A stretch of 64,000 nucleotides of DNA from Tepidibacillus fermentans. Lineage in GTDB: Bacteria > Bacillota > Bacilli > Tepidibacillales > Tepidibacillaceae. Numbering within the stretch: position 1 is the first letter of the stretch; every line of letters begins with the position of its first letter. The stretch spans positions 111,087 to 175,086 of the forward strand of contig NZ_SMAB01000003.1 of assembly GCF_004342885.1 (NCBI RefSeq). The letters run 5' to 3'. The translations under genes and the position numbers were made by a program. The notes beneath the pieces were generated by a model, which was given only the letters and a program-made list of their open reading frames with translations, did no database searches and had not been told where the DNA came from. Positions 44,768 through 55,217 of this stretch are shown piece after piece.

Positions 44768-45703
44768 TTATTGTATGAGAAACGGTTCGTCTGACTGTTT
44801 TTGATAATAAGTGGTTTGGTAAGGGTTGATATGTACAAATACATCTTTTACATTATGAAATTGTAAGAGTAATGTTTTTTTTACTTCTTTACCAATCTGG
44901 TGTCCTTGCTCTACCGTAATCTTGGGATCGACTGCAATTTTTAAATCAACGATAACATAATGGCCATGTTCTCTGGCAAATAATTCATCCACATGCATGA
45001 CACCAAACACTTTTTCTACAGCCGCAACGTATTCTTTCGTTTCGTCTTCTTGTAACACACGATCTAATGTATTGTGTATCGTTTCTCTTCCTAGATCATA
45101 AGCCATTTTGAGAATTATAATCGCTACAACGGCACCAGCTAGTGGGTCTAAATAAAGCAGCCAATGGATTTGATATTTCCCTCCAAAAACTGCTCCACCA
45201 ATGCCAATTAAAGCCCCAATGGAAGAATAGACATCGGATCGGTGTTCCCAAGCGTTCGCAATGACAGCAGGAGAATTGATTTTTTTCCCTACCCGATATT
45301 TATACTGAAACATCGATTCTTTTACAATAATCGAAAGAATGGTTGCATAAATGGCTAGCATTCCCGGTGCCTCAATATGTTGTTGGAACAGTCCGCGAAT
45401 AGAGGAATAGGCGACTTCAACCCCTACAAAAAAGAGTATCACAGAGACGATAATTGCAGCAATATTTTCTGCTTTTCCATGACCATAAGGATGGTCCTTA
45501 TCAGGTGGTAACTGTGCTGCTCTTAAGCCAATGAGAACAGCAATGGAACCTGCTACATCGGAGGCAGAATGGGCGGCATCAGCAATTAACGCTTTACTAT
45601 TTGCAATCATCCCTGCAACCCCTTTTACTAAGGATAGTAGAAGATTACCGATAATCCCAACCCATGCTGCATATTCTGCTTTTTGAAAACGCTGTTCTTT
45701 CAT
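44768..45703 (-). CDS. Cation diffusion facilitator (CDF) metal exporter
   Basis: Membrane exporter of 311 aa, MMT1/FieF-like. Six hydrophobic helices are seen. The metal-site residues lie in IADAAHSASDVAGS (HxxxD type) and in AWEHRSDVYSSIG. The usual AHxxxD acidic residues of helix II are present, and a linker reads DHPYGHGKAENIAA. The C-terminal cytoplasmic domain carries further His (HVDELFAREHGHYVIVDLK). It should export Zn2+, Fe2+ or Mn2+; the site pattern alone does not decide which. It lies between secF and recJ, not a usual place in B. subtilis. GAGGAGG precedes the ATG. Confidence 0.93.
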   Translation of the reverse strand: MKEQRFQKAEYAAWVGIIGNLLLSLVKGVAGMIANSKALIADAAHSASDVAGSIAVLIGLRAAQLPPDKDHPYGHGKAENIAAIIVSVILFFVGVEVAYSSIRGLFQQHIEAPGMLAIYATILSIIVKESMFQYKYRVGKKINSPAVIANAWEHRSDVYSSIGALIGIGGAVFGGKYQIHWLLYLDPLAGAVVAIIILKMAYDLGRETIHNTLDRVLQEDETKEYVAAVEKVFGVMHVDELFAREHGHYVIVDLKIAVDPKITVEQGHQIGKEVKKTLLLQFHNVKDVFVHINPYQTTYYQKQSDEPFLIQ

Positions 45704-45752
45704 AATTTCCTCCTCAAGTCAGAAGAATCCGAGTGATCATTTCAGAAGAAAA

Positions 45753-45771
45753 ACCGCGGTAGGCCCGCGGT
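45753..45771 (-). terminator. secDF terminator
   Basis: On the minus strand ACCGCGG / CCGCGGT with a 5-nt loop is followed by TTTTTCTTCTG, shortly after the secF stop. Confidence 0.85.
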
Positions 45772-45811
45772 AACAGATCTTACAATTATAGTTTTAACCA
45801 TTTTTCTTATC

Positions 45812-46753
45812 TTACGCTTCCTTTAGTTGAACTCGTTTCTTTTTAAAATCACGGCCTTTCCATACGACCCAAATCTGAGATGCAATAAATATAGATGAAT
45901 AGGCTCCAGTAAACAAACCAAACAACAGTGCTAACGAGAAATTATGAATTCCTGAGCCACCGAAGATAAACAAGGCTAAGGCCGTAATGAAAACAGTAAG
46001 TACCGTATTAATCGAACGGGATAACGTTTGATTCAAGCTAAGGTTCACTACATCTTCAAGCTGATCCATACGCTTAATGTTCGCCTTTTTCAGATTATCT
46101 CGAATTCGGTCAAAGATAACGATCGTATCATTCACCGAATAGCCCACAATGGTCAAAATTGCTGCAATAAAGGTAATATCTACTTCTAAACGGAAGATCG
46201 AAAACATAGTAATGACGAAAAAAGCATCATGTAACAAGGCAATGATCGCTGCAATCGCAAAACGATATTCGAAGCGGAATGTTACATAGAGAATAATTCC
46301 AAGGGAAGCCCATAACACAGAATAGATTGCTTTTCTCGCTAACTCCCTACCAATCGTTGGGTCAACCGTACTCTCTTGAATATCTACTTTTGAACCATAT
46401 TTTGATTGAAAAACACTACGAATGATCGGTAGTACATCTTTAGAAACGGTTTGATCAAAGCGAGCAACAGCAATCTCATTATTGTTTCCGGCTGTCCGAA
46501 TAACTGTTGGTTTTAAGTTCACATTTTGAAATCCCTTTGCCTTCGCTTGATCTTCTGCTTGTTTTAATAATGTCTTCACTTCTGTATCTGTAAAAGCTTT
46601 ACCAATATGAATGTCAAGCCGAGACCCACTCTTAAAATCAATTCCTAGATTCAGACCAAAAATAAGTAATGAGATGATTCCTAATATCGTAATAATCCCA
46701 GAAATAGCAAAGAAAATATTGCGATGTCTTACAAATTCAAATTTATAGTTCAC
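45812..46753 (-). CDS. secF: Protein translocase subunit SecF
   Basis: Inner partner of SecD in the Sec translocase; 313 aa with six membrane helices and an extracytoplasmic P1-like domain. Family motifs include GLNLGIDFKSGSRLDI, VGYSVNDTIVIFDRIRDN (the conserved helix 4-5 region) and LSRSINTVLTVFITALALF. The start is GTG 46753 with AAGGAGG upstream, and it overlaps secD by 11 nt. In B. subtilis these two are fused into one SecDF protein; here they are separate genes. Confidence 0.96.
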   Translation of the reverse strand: MNYKFEFVRHRNIFFAISGIITILGIISLLIFGLNLGIDFKSGSRLDIHIGKAFTDTEVKTLLKQAEDQAKAKGFQNVNLKPTVIRTAGNNNEIAVARFDQTVSKDVLPIIRSVFQSKYGSKVDIQESTVDPTIGRELARKAIYSVLWASLGIILYVTFRFEYRFAIAAIIALLHDAFFVITMFSIFRLEVDITFIAAILTIVGYSVNDTIVIFDRIRDNLKKANIKRMDQLEDVVNLSLNQTLSRSINTVLTVFITALALFIFGGSGIHNFSLALLFGLFTGAYSSIFIASQIWVVWKGRDFKKKRVQLKEA

Positions 46754-47981
46754 GAATCTCAGCCTCCTTCACGCCAAAGAGCCATGTTTTGGATGTAAGA
46801 TTCGATTTGACAAACAAGTTGATTAACAATCTTGCACCAAAAACAGCAGTTACCATACTTACGAGGATACTAACAATTAACGTAATCGCAAAACCCTTGA
46901 TCTGACCGAATTCACCGATAATGAATAGAACAAGTGCAGCAATAATCGTTGTTAAGTTCGAATCGAGAATTGTTGCAAACGAACGTTGATATCCTACTCG
47001 AATCGCAGACATGAGACTTCTACCAGCTCTTAATTCTTCTTTTATTCTTTCGTAAGAAATGATATTGGCATCAACAGCCATACCAATTCCTAATACCAGT
47101 GCAGCGATTCCTGGTAAAGTGAGTGTTACATGCATTTGCCAGAATACAACAAGAATGAGATAAATATAGAAAACAAGTGTAAAGCTTGCAATAAACCCAG
47201 GTAATCGATAATACAAAATCATGAATAATAAAATGAGTACGGTACCAATGATACCCGCCTTCACTCCTAATTGTAAGGCTTGCATCCCTAAACTTGCCCC
47301 TACACTTTGCGATTGGATCTCCTTCAGCTGAAGTGGTAAAGCTCCAGCATTTAATAAATCAGCAAGTTCTTGAGCCTTTTCTACACTTTCTTGTCCAGTA
47401 ATCACAGCCGTCCCTGTAGTAATGACAGATTGAACCGTTGGATTTGTAATTAAATCCTCATCAAGATAAATACCAATGGGTTGTCCAAGATATTTGCTCG
47501 TAATATCTCTAAATTTGTTCGCATCCTTAAGTTTTAACTGGACGACTGGTTGATTGGTTTGAGTATCTACATCTACTTTTGCTCCACCTTGAACCAAATC
47601 TTTTCCATCTAGTAAAATTTCGTTATTCACATTTCGAAAAGTAAGTCGAGCTGGCTTTCCTAGCAATTCCCTTGCAGCATCTTGATTGGTAACCCCTGCA
47701 AGTTTGACACGAATTCGATCTTGGCCTTCGATATTGATCTCAGGCTCTGTCACCCCAAGTACATTAATCCTTCTTTCAATCGCACGAACCGTATCTTTTA
47801 ACCCTTGGCTAGTTACTTTTTCTCCTTCTAACGGAGAAGCCTGATATAACACCTCAAAACCGCCTTGTAAATCGAGACCTAACGTAATATGACGTACTAC
47901 ATAGTTGGACGTAAAAGCCATTAGCAATGAAAGGGATAGGATGATGGCAATGAGTGCAATAAGTTTATTCCAGCGAATCAT
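46743..47981 (-). CDS. secD: Protein translocase subunit SecD
   Basis: Sec accessory membrane protein of 412 aa that uses the proton-motive force to complete export. An N-terminal membrane helix leads into the P1 head (LGLDLQGGFEVLY, INVLGVTEPEINIEGQDRIR), and the C-terminal half holds five helices with GIGMAVDANIISYERIKEE and SFATILDSNLTTIIAALVLF. The head is shorter than in E. coli, as usual in Gram-positives. It has a good ribosome site (AAAGGAGG). comN lies upstream. Confidence 0.96.
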   Translation of the reverse strand: MIRWNKLIALIAIILSLSLLMAFTSNYVVRHITLGLDLQGGFEVLYQASPLEGEKVTSQGLKDTVRAIERRINVLGVTEPEINIEGQDRIRVKLAGVTNQDAARELLGKPARLTFRNVNNEILLDGKDLVQGGAKVDVDTQTNQPVVQLKLKDANKFRDITSKYLGQPIGIYLDEDLITNPTVQSVITTGTAVITGQESVEKAQELADLLNAGALPLQLKEIQSQSVGASLGMQALQLGVKAGIIGTVLILLFMILYYRLPGFIASFTLVFYIYLILVVFWQMHVTLTLPGIAALVLGIGMAVDANIISYERIKEELRAGRSLMSAIRVGYQRSFATILDSNLTTIIAALVLFIIGEFGQIKGFAITLIVSILVSMVTAVFGARLLINLFVKSNLTSKTWLFGVKEAEIREL

Positions 47982-48014
47982 TCATAGTATCCTCCTTTTT
48001 CACTCAATAAGGAA

Positions 48015-48044
48015 ATTATAACCCTTTTCCATATCACAGTGCAA
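48015..48044 (-). promoter_or_regulatory. Promoter-like sequence upstream of secD
   Basis: On the minus strand TTGCAC (48039-48044), an 18-nt spacer and TATAAT (48015-48020). It is embedded in a weak hairpin AACCCTTT / AAAGGGTT (48020-48054). Confidence 0.5.
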
Positions 48045-48080
48045 TGAAAGGGTTCGTGGGTTGAAAAGCCGATTTAGTCT

Positions 48081-48329
48081 TTAGTCTAGATTCATTCCCT
48101 TAAAAGCATTTAACGTCATCCAATTCATAAACGTCGTCACTTTTAATGACAAAATATCATTGACGACTCGATGTAACGGTGGGATCTCATTTTTATATTT
48201 TTCAGAAACACACTGCCAAATCTCTTTAGCCGTTACTCCTTTATATCCCATTAATTGAAATTCTTCGGCCTTACTTTGACATAATGCTTCTAATTGGCGA
48301 TCATATTCTTCAAGATCAAGTCCTTCCAT
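48081..48329 (-). CDS. comN: ComN-like post-transcriptional regulator (YrzD)
   Basis: A roughly 82-aa protein of the ComN family, helical and charged, with YDRQLEALCQSKAEEFQLMG, YKGVTAKEIWQCVSEKYK and PLHRVVNDILSLKVTTFMNW. In B. subtilis ComN regulates comE mRNA for competence and is found beside secDF, as here. I use ATG 48329 with GTGGTGAT seven bases upstream. Seven further codons start at a TTG without a ribosome site. The overall length agrees with homologues. Confidence 0.85.
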   Translation of the reverse strand: MEGLDLEEYDRQLEALCQSKAEEFQLMGYKGVTAKEIWQCVSEKYKNEIPPLHRVVNDILSLKVTTFMNWMTLNAFKGMNLD

Positions 48330-48507
48330 GTCCTTAATCACCACTTTCAAAAAATTTCTTCGATTTACGCATACATACTATACAATACTTCGCCATCAAA
48401 ATGCTTTTTTCCTCCTGCAATAAAAAGAATTTCATTTTGTCATGAGTTTGGCCAATTTTTCATATATCTAGACTAGCTTAAAAACTATAAAGAAATGGGT
48501 GGAAATC

Positions 48508-50079
48508 ATGGCAATGAAACAGAACTTTATACATGGTGCAATGATCTTAGTCATCGCTGGATTAGTGACGCGAGGATTAGGAACCATCTACCGTATTGTT
48601 CTTTCAAGAATAATCGGTGCAGAAGCGATCGGTTTATACCAAATGGCATTTCCATCCTTAATTCTCTTAATCACCATTGTTACAGCAGGTTTACCTATTG
48701 CGGTTTCTAAGATGGTTGCTGAATCGGAGGCAAAGAATGATACGAGGCAGACGCAAAAGATTTTGCAAATCGCTCTTATCCTTGTCATATTTCTCTCAAT
48801 CGGCATTTCTGTCGTCTTTTACTTATTGGCCCCGCTCATCAGTCAATATATTCTAACGGATGAAAGGGTATATTTCACACTGGTCATGATTGTTCCCATT
48901 ATTCCAATTATTTCTGTATCTTCTGTCCTACGAGGTTATTTTCAAGGAAAACAAAATATGATCCCTTCAGCGACTTCAACTATTATAGAAACCATTTTTC
49001 GAATGGTTTTTGGAATTATTCTTTCTCTCACATTTTTACCAAAAGGGGTTGAATACGCTTCTGCCGGTGCAATGCTTGGTATGGTCATTGGTGAAATTGC
49101 GGGTAACTTTACTTTAATTACTCACTACTTTATGCAAAAGAGAGAAAAACAAATATCAACTCGAAAACGACTTTTATTGAACCAAAACAATCAATTATAT
49201 CCAAAAATGTTCCGAATTGCCATTCCTGTTACCACAAGTCAGCTGATTGGTTCCCTTGCCTATTTTATTGAACCTAGCGTAGTCTCCCATAGTCTAGCTT
49301 TAGCAGGAGTCAGTACAAAAATAGCTACTGCCCAATATGGTCAATTAACAGGTATGGCATTATTAGTCATTAACTTTCCAACGGTGATTACCTACTCTCT
49401 TTCCGTTTCACTCATCCCTGCTGTTAGTGAGGCAGCAGCGCAAAAGAACCAATTCCTTGTCTATAAACGTTTACATCAAGCTGTAAAAATGGCTTATATG
49501 ATTGGCTTACCTGCCTCCATCTTGATGTTTGTTTTGGCTGATCCAATCAGTTACTTATTGTTTAATAGTCAGCAAGTTGGACATTTTATTCGGATCATGG
49601 CTCCTTTTTCCATCTTTTTGTATCTTCAACGCCCTCTAGCTTCTACTTTACAAGGATTAGATTATGCGAAAGAATCAATGACCAATACGCTGATTGGGGC
49701 CACCGCTAAAACCATCGCCATCTTAGTACTTGCCTCAAGAGCCAGTTTAGGAATTGATGGTGTAGCAATCGCGATTAATCTAGGGATGGCTCTTGTCACT
49801 GTTTTACATTTCCGTAGTATTATCCAAATTATTGGTTATACCGTTGAACTTAAACCATTGATGACAATTAGTCTTTCTGCAATCGTCATGGGTTTTGCTT
49901 CTTATTACCTTTTCGTTTATTCTCTTCAACAAATCGACATTATTTTACGTTTATTAATCTCTTTCATTCTTGGTGTGATCATCTATCTCTATTTATTGTT
50001 GATCCTAAAAGTGGTAAAAAAGCAAGATTTAGAACGGATTCCTTGGCTTGGGACACTTATTCGCCGGGTTCTTCCTTAA
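48508..50079 (+). CDS. spoVB: Stage V sporulation protein B (MOP flippase)
   Basis: Polytopic MATE/MOP-type flippase of about 523 aa with some 14 hydrophobic segments. SpoVB is required for spore cortex formation, probably flipping lipid-linked precursor. Motifs are the N-terminal ILVIAGLVTRGLGTIYRIVL, GVEYASAGAMLGMVIGEIAG and SLIPAVSEAAAQKN. ATG 48508 has GGGTGG five bases upstream; a GTG three codons earlier sits on the Shine-Dalgarno. Its stop codon overlaps that of the convergent DUF421 gene (TTAA). In B. subtilis spoVB is likewise in the comN-yrbG interval. Confidence 0.93.
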   Translation: MAMKQNFIHGAMILVIAGLVTRGLGTIYRIVLSRIIGAEAIGLYQMAFPSLILLITIVTAGLPIAVSKMVAESEAKNDTRQTQKILQIALILVIFLSIGISVVFYLLAPLISQYILTDERVYFTLVMIVPIIPIISVSSVLRGYFQGKQNMIPSATSTIIETIFRMVFGIILSLTFLPKGVEYASAGAMLGMVIGEIAGNFTLITHYFMQKREKQISTRKRLLLNQNNQLYPKMFRIAIPVTTSQLIGSLAYFIEPSVVSHSLALAGVSTKIATAQYGQLTGMALLVINFPTVITYSLSVSLIPAVSEAAAQKNQFLVYKRLHQAVKMAYMIGLPASILMFVLADPISYLLFNSQQVGHFIRIMAPFSIFLYLQRPLASTLQGLDYAKESMTNTLIGATAKTIAILVLASRASLGIDGVAIAINLGMALVTVLHFRSIIQIIGYTVELKPLMTISLSAIVMGFASYYLFVYSLQQIDIILRLLISFILGVIIYLYLLLILKVVKKQDLERIPWLGTLIRRVLP

Positions 50080-50762
50080 TTTGAATCCTTTTTATCAATA
50101 AAGAAATTGCCTGAATCATCGATACTCACAAAATATATTTCTCCAATGTCTAAATATCCTTTGTTTCTTAACTGTTTTTTTAACCAGAGCTCGTCCTTAT
50201 CAATTTTCCGCAAATTCTCCAACAAAATTTGACCATCTGCAACTAAAGGAACAGGAAGGCTTTTATATTCTTTCCCCTTTAGTTGTAGGTCTCCTTTCGT
50301 AACAGGTTGGTGAAAAGGTTTGGGGAAGACACTAAGTTTCCCCGAAGGTTCTAAAATCGCAAATTCGACATCTGCGATATTTTGAATATTTTTTTCCCGT
50401 AACTGTGTGAATAGATCATCGATAGAGTAGCGTTGTCTAGCCATTTCTTTGTCTAAAATCTTCCCATTTGCGATTAAAATAGACGGTTTCCCATCTACAA
50501 GGTCCCGAAGTCTTTTACTTTTTAAAGTTAGATAAGATAAGAGAATCTGTGTGACCATGAGAATAAGAATCGGAACAACGCCTTTTGACAACGGTTGTTC
50601 CGTATCTTCAATCACCATCACCGCAATCTCTGCCATCATAATCGAGACAACTAGATCAAAAATGGATAATTTGCCAATTTCCCGTTTTCCCATGAATCGT
50701 AAAACAATCAAGACAAAAAAGTACATAAATAATGTCCGTAATAAAGCCGTTAATACTTCCAT
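50076..50762 (-). CDS. yrbG: DUF421 membrane protein (YetF/YrbG family)
   Basis: Protein of 228 aa with three N-terminal helices and a cytoplasmic DUF421 region. Motifs include VLIVLRFMGKREIGKLSIFD and DLVVSIMMAEIAVMVIEDTE at the N-terminus, and a repeated YSIDDLFTQLREKNIQNIAD module. Family members (YetF) influence spore germination and membrane properties, but the mechanism is unknown. It corresponds to yrbG by place. AAAAGGAG precedes the ATG. Confidence 0.88.
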   Translation of the reverse strand: MEVLTALLRTLFMYFFVLIVLRFMGKREIGKLSIFDLVVSIMMAEIAVMVIEDTEQPLSKGVVPILILMVTQILLSYLTLKSKRLRDLVDGKPSILIANGKILDKEMARQRYSIDDLFTQLREKNIQNIADVEFAILEPSGKLSVFPKPFHQPVTKGDLQLKGKEYKSLPVPLVADGQILLENLRKIDKDELWLKKQLRNKGYLDIGEIYFVSIDDSGNFFIDKKDSN

Positions 50763-50920
50763 TTAAATCTCCTTTTCCTGTTCGAGTTTCAAATCATAGT
50801 TTAAACATTCGAAAAAGAATTTATAACCATTTTCCCTCTTCACATAAAGCAAAAAATTTTGCATAAAATGTACAAACTATTTCTTTTCACTTTATTTATG
50901 AACGAGGAGGTGATGATTGA

Positions 50921-51310
50921 ATGAAAGCCAATTTAAATCATGCAACAAAGAAATATTCCAATCCGATTTTAACTGGTCTTATTTACACTTTTAGTATCGT
51001 TATCCTAAGCACAGTTGTACTCACGCTCATTCTCTATTTTACTTCCTTATCTGAACAGAGCCTTCCAATATTCATCTATATCACGACAGCGATTAGTCTA
51101 CTCATCGGTGGGTTTAAAAGTGGTAAGATCGCAGGCACTAGAGGTTGGTATTATGGTGGGATCACAGGGATAATCTACGGAATCATACTGTCACTCATTT
51201 GGTTCCTAGGTTTTAACCTAGATTTCCAACTTCGTTTATTGGCACTCCTTCTCTTAAGTTTTCTTTTTGGTTCCTTTGGCGGTATGGTTGGCGTAAATTC
51301 AAAAAGATAA
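50921..51310 (+). CDS. yrzE: TIGR04086 family membrane protein (YrzE-like)
   Basis: Four-helix membrane protein of 129 aa, with the family's GFKSGKIAGTRGWYYGGITG turn between helices 2 and 3 and a Gly-rich C-terminus (FGSFGGMVGVN). The function is unknown. It matches yrzE, which lies beside yrbF (yajC) in B. subtilis. GGAGGTGAT precedes the ATG at good distance. Confidence 0.87.
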   Translation: MKANLNHATKKYSNPILTGLIYTFSIVILSTVVLTLILYFTSLSEQSLPIFIYITTAISLLIGGFKSGKIAGTRGWYYGGITGIIYGIILSLIWFLGFNLDFQLRLLALLLLSFLFGSFGGMVGVNSKR

Positions 51311-51416
51311 TTCTGAAAGACAAGTGGATGTTTCTGGAATGAAAACATATAATACTACTAAGCCCCAATCAGATATGATATAATTTTTAAATATAAGTGT
51401 TAAATGGAGGTCTTTT

Positions 51417-52238
51417 ATGTTTCATTCCATGAACACCATCATTCTTGCCTCAACGATCCTTACGATTCTGATTTCTATGATTGTTTTGCGCCAGAACCCT
51501 TACACAATCATCAAAAATTCTTTTACTACATTGTTTTCAAATAAAAAGATGTTCATTCAATTTTTAGCTCTTTTTTTAATCCTTTATTTTAATAAAATGG
51601 AACAAATCTTTGAAAAAAATATTAATGTTGGGGATTTCACACCAGTCATTCAACAATTAGAAGGGTATGGGATCTATTTTATTCAACAGTTCTTTTTAAA
51701 TGATACCTTAACTTATATCTTTACATTCTTTTATATCATCGTTTTCCCAGCCATGATGGTTTCTTCATTAGTGGTATACATTAATGAAGACCACCGTTTA
51801 TTTTACGCCGTTATTTATGCATTGATGCTAAATTATATGATTGCAATCCCATTTTATCTTTTCTTTCCCATCTATGAGGTCTGGTATTTTGATCATCATG
51901 TTCAATTTCTGATTCCCCAAGTTTATCCTAACTTTGATATAGAATATCGGCCACTTTCAGGAATTGACAATAATTTTCCAAGTTTGCATACATCCATTTC
52001 CGTTACGATTGCGTTGATCGCATTACGTTCCAAGAACCTACTATTTAGTAAGATTGCTTTATTTAGTGCAATCATCATTGTCTTCTCAACTCTTTACCTT
52101 GGAATTCATTGGCTATTAGACATGGTTGCTGGCGTGATCCTGGCTTTCATCGCTAGTTACACTGGATTACGTCTTAGTGACATGGTCACTGGAAAGAGTC
52201 AATTTGAGATTGGGGATCAACTAAGTACAAAGAGATAA
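51417..52238 (+). CDS. PAP2-superfamily membrane phosphatase
   Basis: Integral membrane PAP2-type (lipid phosphatase or inositolphosphotransferase-like) protein of 273 aa with six hydrophobic segments. Motif 2 NNFPSLHTSIS holds the PSLH catalytic His, and motif 3 STLYLGIHWLLDMVAGV gives the second catalytic His and Asp. Motif 1 is only loosely represented (EYRPLSG). It could dephosphorylate undecaprenyl or other lipid phosphates; the substrate is unknown. AATGGAGGTC precedes the ATG. Confidence 0.85.
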   Translation: MFHSMNTIILASTILTILISMIVLRQNPYTIIKNSFTTLFSNKKMFIQFLALFLILYFNKMEQIFEKNINVGDFTPVIQQLEGYGIYFIQQFFLNDTLTYIFTFFYIIVFPAMMVSSLVVYINEDHRLFYAVIYALMLNYMIAIPFYLFFPIYEVWYFDHHVQFLIPQVYPNFDIEYRPLSGIDNNFPSLHTSISVTIALIALRSKNLLFSKIALFSAIIIVFSTLYLGIHWLLDMVAGVILAFIASYTGLRLSDMVTGKSQFEIGDQLSTKR

Positions 52239-52328
52239 ACAATGTTTACTCTGCTTAGTCCAATAGGTGAGAGTCAAGCCAGCACTACTACGAAGAAATT
52301 GAACGAGCAATTTTCAAGTATAATAATA

Positions 52329-52361
52329 AGAGCGTAACCCCTATCTAAAGGATTACGCTCT
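52329..52361. terminator. Bidirectional terminator PAP2 gene / yajC
   Basis: AGAGCGTAA / TTACGCTCT inverted repeat with additional CC/GG pairs near the loop, between convergent genes. A T-rich tract follows on the plus strand. The stretch 52239-52328 holds nothing recognisable. Confidence 0.75.
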
Positions 52362-52379
52362 TTCTTCTTATGTAAAAGT

Positions 52380-52682
52380 CTATTCACTTTTACTTTCTAC
52401 TACCCCATTAATCGCATTACGATCAAAAGTGATTTTCATGCTCTCATTCACACGAAGAGTCACTTTGTCATCCGTAAGATCAACGATAGTTCCATAGATC
52501 CCACCTATTGTTACGACTTTGTCATTCTTCTTTAAACTAGCCAGCATGGCATTCCGCTGCTTCGTCCTTTTTTGTTGTGGACGAATCAATAAGAAGTAAA
52601 AAATGACAAACATCAATACAAAAGGAAGTAACGTTGCTAACCAACTCCCCTGTGTTGCTGCAGTTCCTTGAGCCAAAAACAT
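52380..52682 (-). CDS. yajC: Preprotein translocase subunit YajC
   Basis: Single-span accessory subunit of SecDF-YajC; 100 aa. The N-terminal helix LLPFVLMFVIFYFLLIRPQQ is followed by KRTKQRNAMLASLKKNDKVVTIGGIYG, the YajC signature. AAAGGAGGG precedes the ATG. It is downstream of tgt, the standard queA-tgt-yajC order. Confidence 0.96.
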   Translation of the reverse strand: MFLAQGTAATQGSWLATLLPFVLMFVIFYFLLIRPQQKRTKQRNAMLASLKKNDKVVTIGGIYGTIVDLTDDKVTLRVNESMKITFDRNAINGVVESKSE

Positions 52683-52721
52683 CGATATTCCCTCCTTTCT
52701 TCAAAATATCATAACAAAAAT

Positions 52722-53861
<1,140 letters not shown>

Positions 53862-53887
53862 CTACCTTTCATTCCGCCACTTGATGC

Positions 53888-54919
53888 TTAATAAATAAAC
53901 ATCGCATCACCAAAACTAAAAAATCGATAATGCTGATCAATCGCTTCTTGATAGGCCTTCATAATCGTATCACGACCAGCAAAAGCACTGACCAACATCA
54001 CTAAAGAGGATTTAGGTAGATGAAAGTTGGTGATCATCGCGTCAATGGCTTTAAACTCATATCCAGGATAGATAAAGATATCCGTCCATCCATCCTTTGC
54101 TTCAAATCGTTCTGTTTCTTTGTTAACGACCGTTTCAAGGGTGCGAACAGAAGTAGTCCCTACAGCAATAATTCTTCTTCCCTCTTCTTTTGCCTCATTT
54201 AATTTCTTCGCCGCTTCCTCATTTAACTGATAATATTCGGAATGCATATGATGCTCTTCGATATTTTCCGTTTGCACAGGACGAAAGGTTCCGAGTCCAA
54301 CGTGTAAGGTGATATATACGATTTGAACGCCTTTTTCTTCAATTTGTTGTAACAATTCCTTGGTAAAATGTAATCCTGCTGTTGGAGCAGCTGCTGAACC
54401 CAAATGTTTGGCATAGACAGTCTGGTAGCGGTCTTTATCTTCTAGTTGTTCTTTTATATAGGGAGGAAGGGGCATTTGCCCTAATTGATCTAAAATTTCG
54501 TTGAAAATCCCTTGATAATGAAAACGAATGATTCTTCCTCCTACTTCTGTCGTATCTTCGATCACTCCAGTCAGTAACCCGTCACCAAAAACGACTTCAT
54601 GTCCTTGTCGTAGTCTTTTTCCTGGTTTAACCAAGGTTTCCCAACGATTGTCATCTAATTGCTTCAATAATAATACTTCTACCTTTGCTTCTGTCTCTTT
54701 TTTCTGACCGATTAAACGGGCTGGTAATACTTTTGTATCGTTTAAGACAAGGGTATCGCCTTTATGTAAAAAGTCAATAATACCCCTAAAACGGTGGTGT
54801 TGAATCTCTCCAGTGCGTCGATTTAAAGTGAGTAGTTTTGAATCAGAACGATTTTTAAGTGGGGTTTGAGCGATTAGTTCTTCCGGTAAATCAAAATCAA
54901 ACAATTCAATGTTCATCAT
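53888..54919 (-). CDS. queA: S-adenosylmethionine:tRNA ribosyltransferase-isomerase
   Basis: Transfers and isomerises the ribosyl of SAM onto preQ1-tRNA to give epoxyqueuosine; 343 aa. Family motifs are [40 protein letters not shown] (in parts), [10 protein letters not shown] and [20 protein letters not shown]. Two adjacent ATG codons (54919, 54916) both follow GAGGGA. ruvAB, often upstream, are absent. The 300 nt upstream are the divergent fru regulatory region. Confidence 0.97.
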   Translation of the reverse strand: MMNIELFDFDLPEELIAQTPLKNRSDSKLLTLNRRTGEIQHHRFRGIIDFLHKGDTLVLNDTKVLPARLIGQKKETEAKVEVLLLKQLDDNRWETLVKPGKRLRQGHEVVFGDGLLTGVIEDTTEVGGRIIRFHYQGIFNEILDQLGQMPLPPYIKEQLEDKDRYQTVYAKHLGSAAAPTAGLHFTKELLQQIEEKGVQIVYITLHVGLGTFRPVQTENIEEHHMHSEYYQLNEEAAKKLNEAKEEGRRIIAVGTTSVRTLETVVNKETERFEAKDGWTDIFIYPGYEFKAIDAMITNFHLPKSSLVMLVSAFAGRDTIMKAYQEAIDQHYRFFSFGDAMFIY

Positions 54920-55095
54920 ATTTTCCCTCAGTTTGAATGATATTTATATTATTTTTCCCATGTTCAATTTTTGGTAATACTCGAAAACGAATAACTAGCA
55001 ATTATTTACTATATCAATCTCCTCGTTTTTTTGCAAGGAAATCTCTGAGACATCGATAATCCAATGAAGTTGCTATATGACACATATTTTTTCTA

Positions 55096-55124
55096 TTGAA
55101 ATGAAAAAATTTTCATGTTATAAT
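55096..55124 (+). promoter_or_regulatory. Sigma-A promoter of the fru operon
   Basis: TTGAAA (55096-55101), a 17-nt spacer and a consensus TATAAT (55119-55124). Confidence 0.85.
55102..55115 (+). promoter_or_regulatory. Candidate CcpA cre site in the fru promoter
   Basis: TGAAAAAATTTTCA lies between the -35 and -10 and agrees with the cre consensus TGWAANCGNTNWCA at every position except the central CG. It is a symmetric 7-bp inverted repeat. Confidence 0.4.
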
Positions 55125-55156
55125 CAAAAACAATCAGAAATAATCAAAAATAATCA
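55122..55156 (+). promoter_or_regulatory. FruR operator: four AATCA direct repeats 10 bp apart
   Basis: AATCA begins at 55122, 55132, 55142 and 55152, exactly one helical turn apart, directly overlapping and following the -10 box. Two further AATCA lie at 55170 and 55174. Similar phased TGATT repeats serve DeoR-type fructose regulators. Confidence 0.65.
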
Positions 55157-55217
55157 ATTATTTCCTTATAATCAATCACATTTGACCAAGAAAGGGTAAG
55201 GGAGGTGTTTTTAGCAG

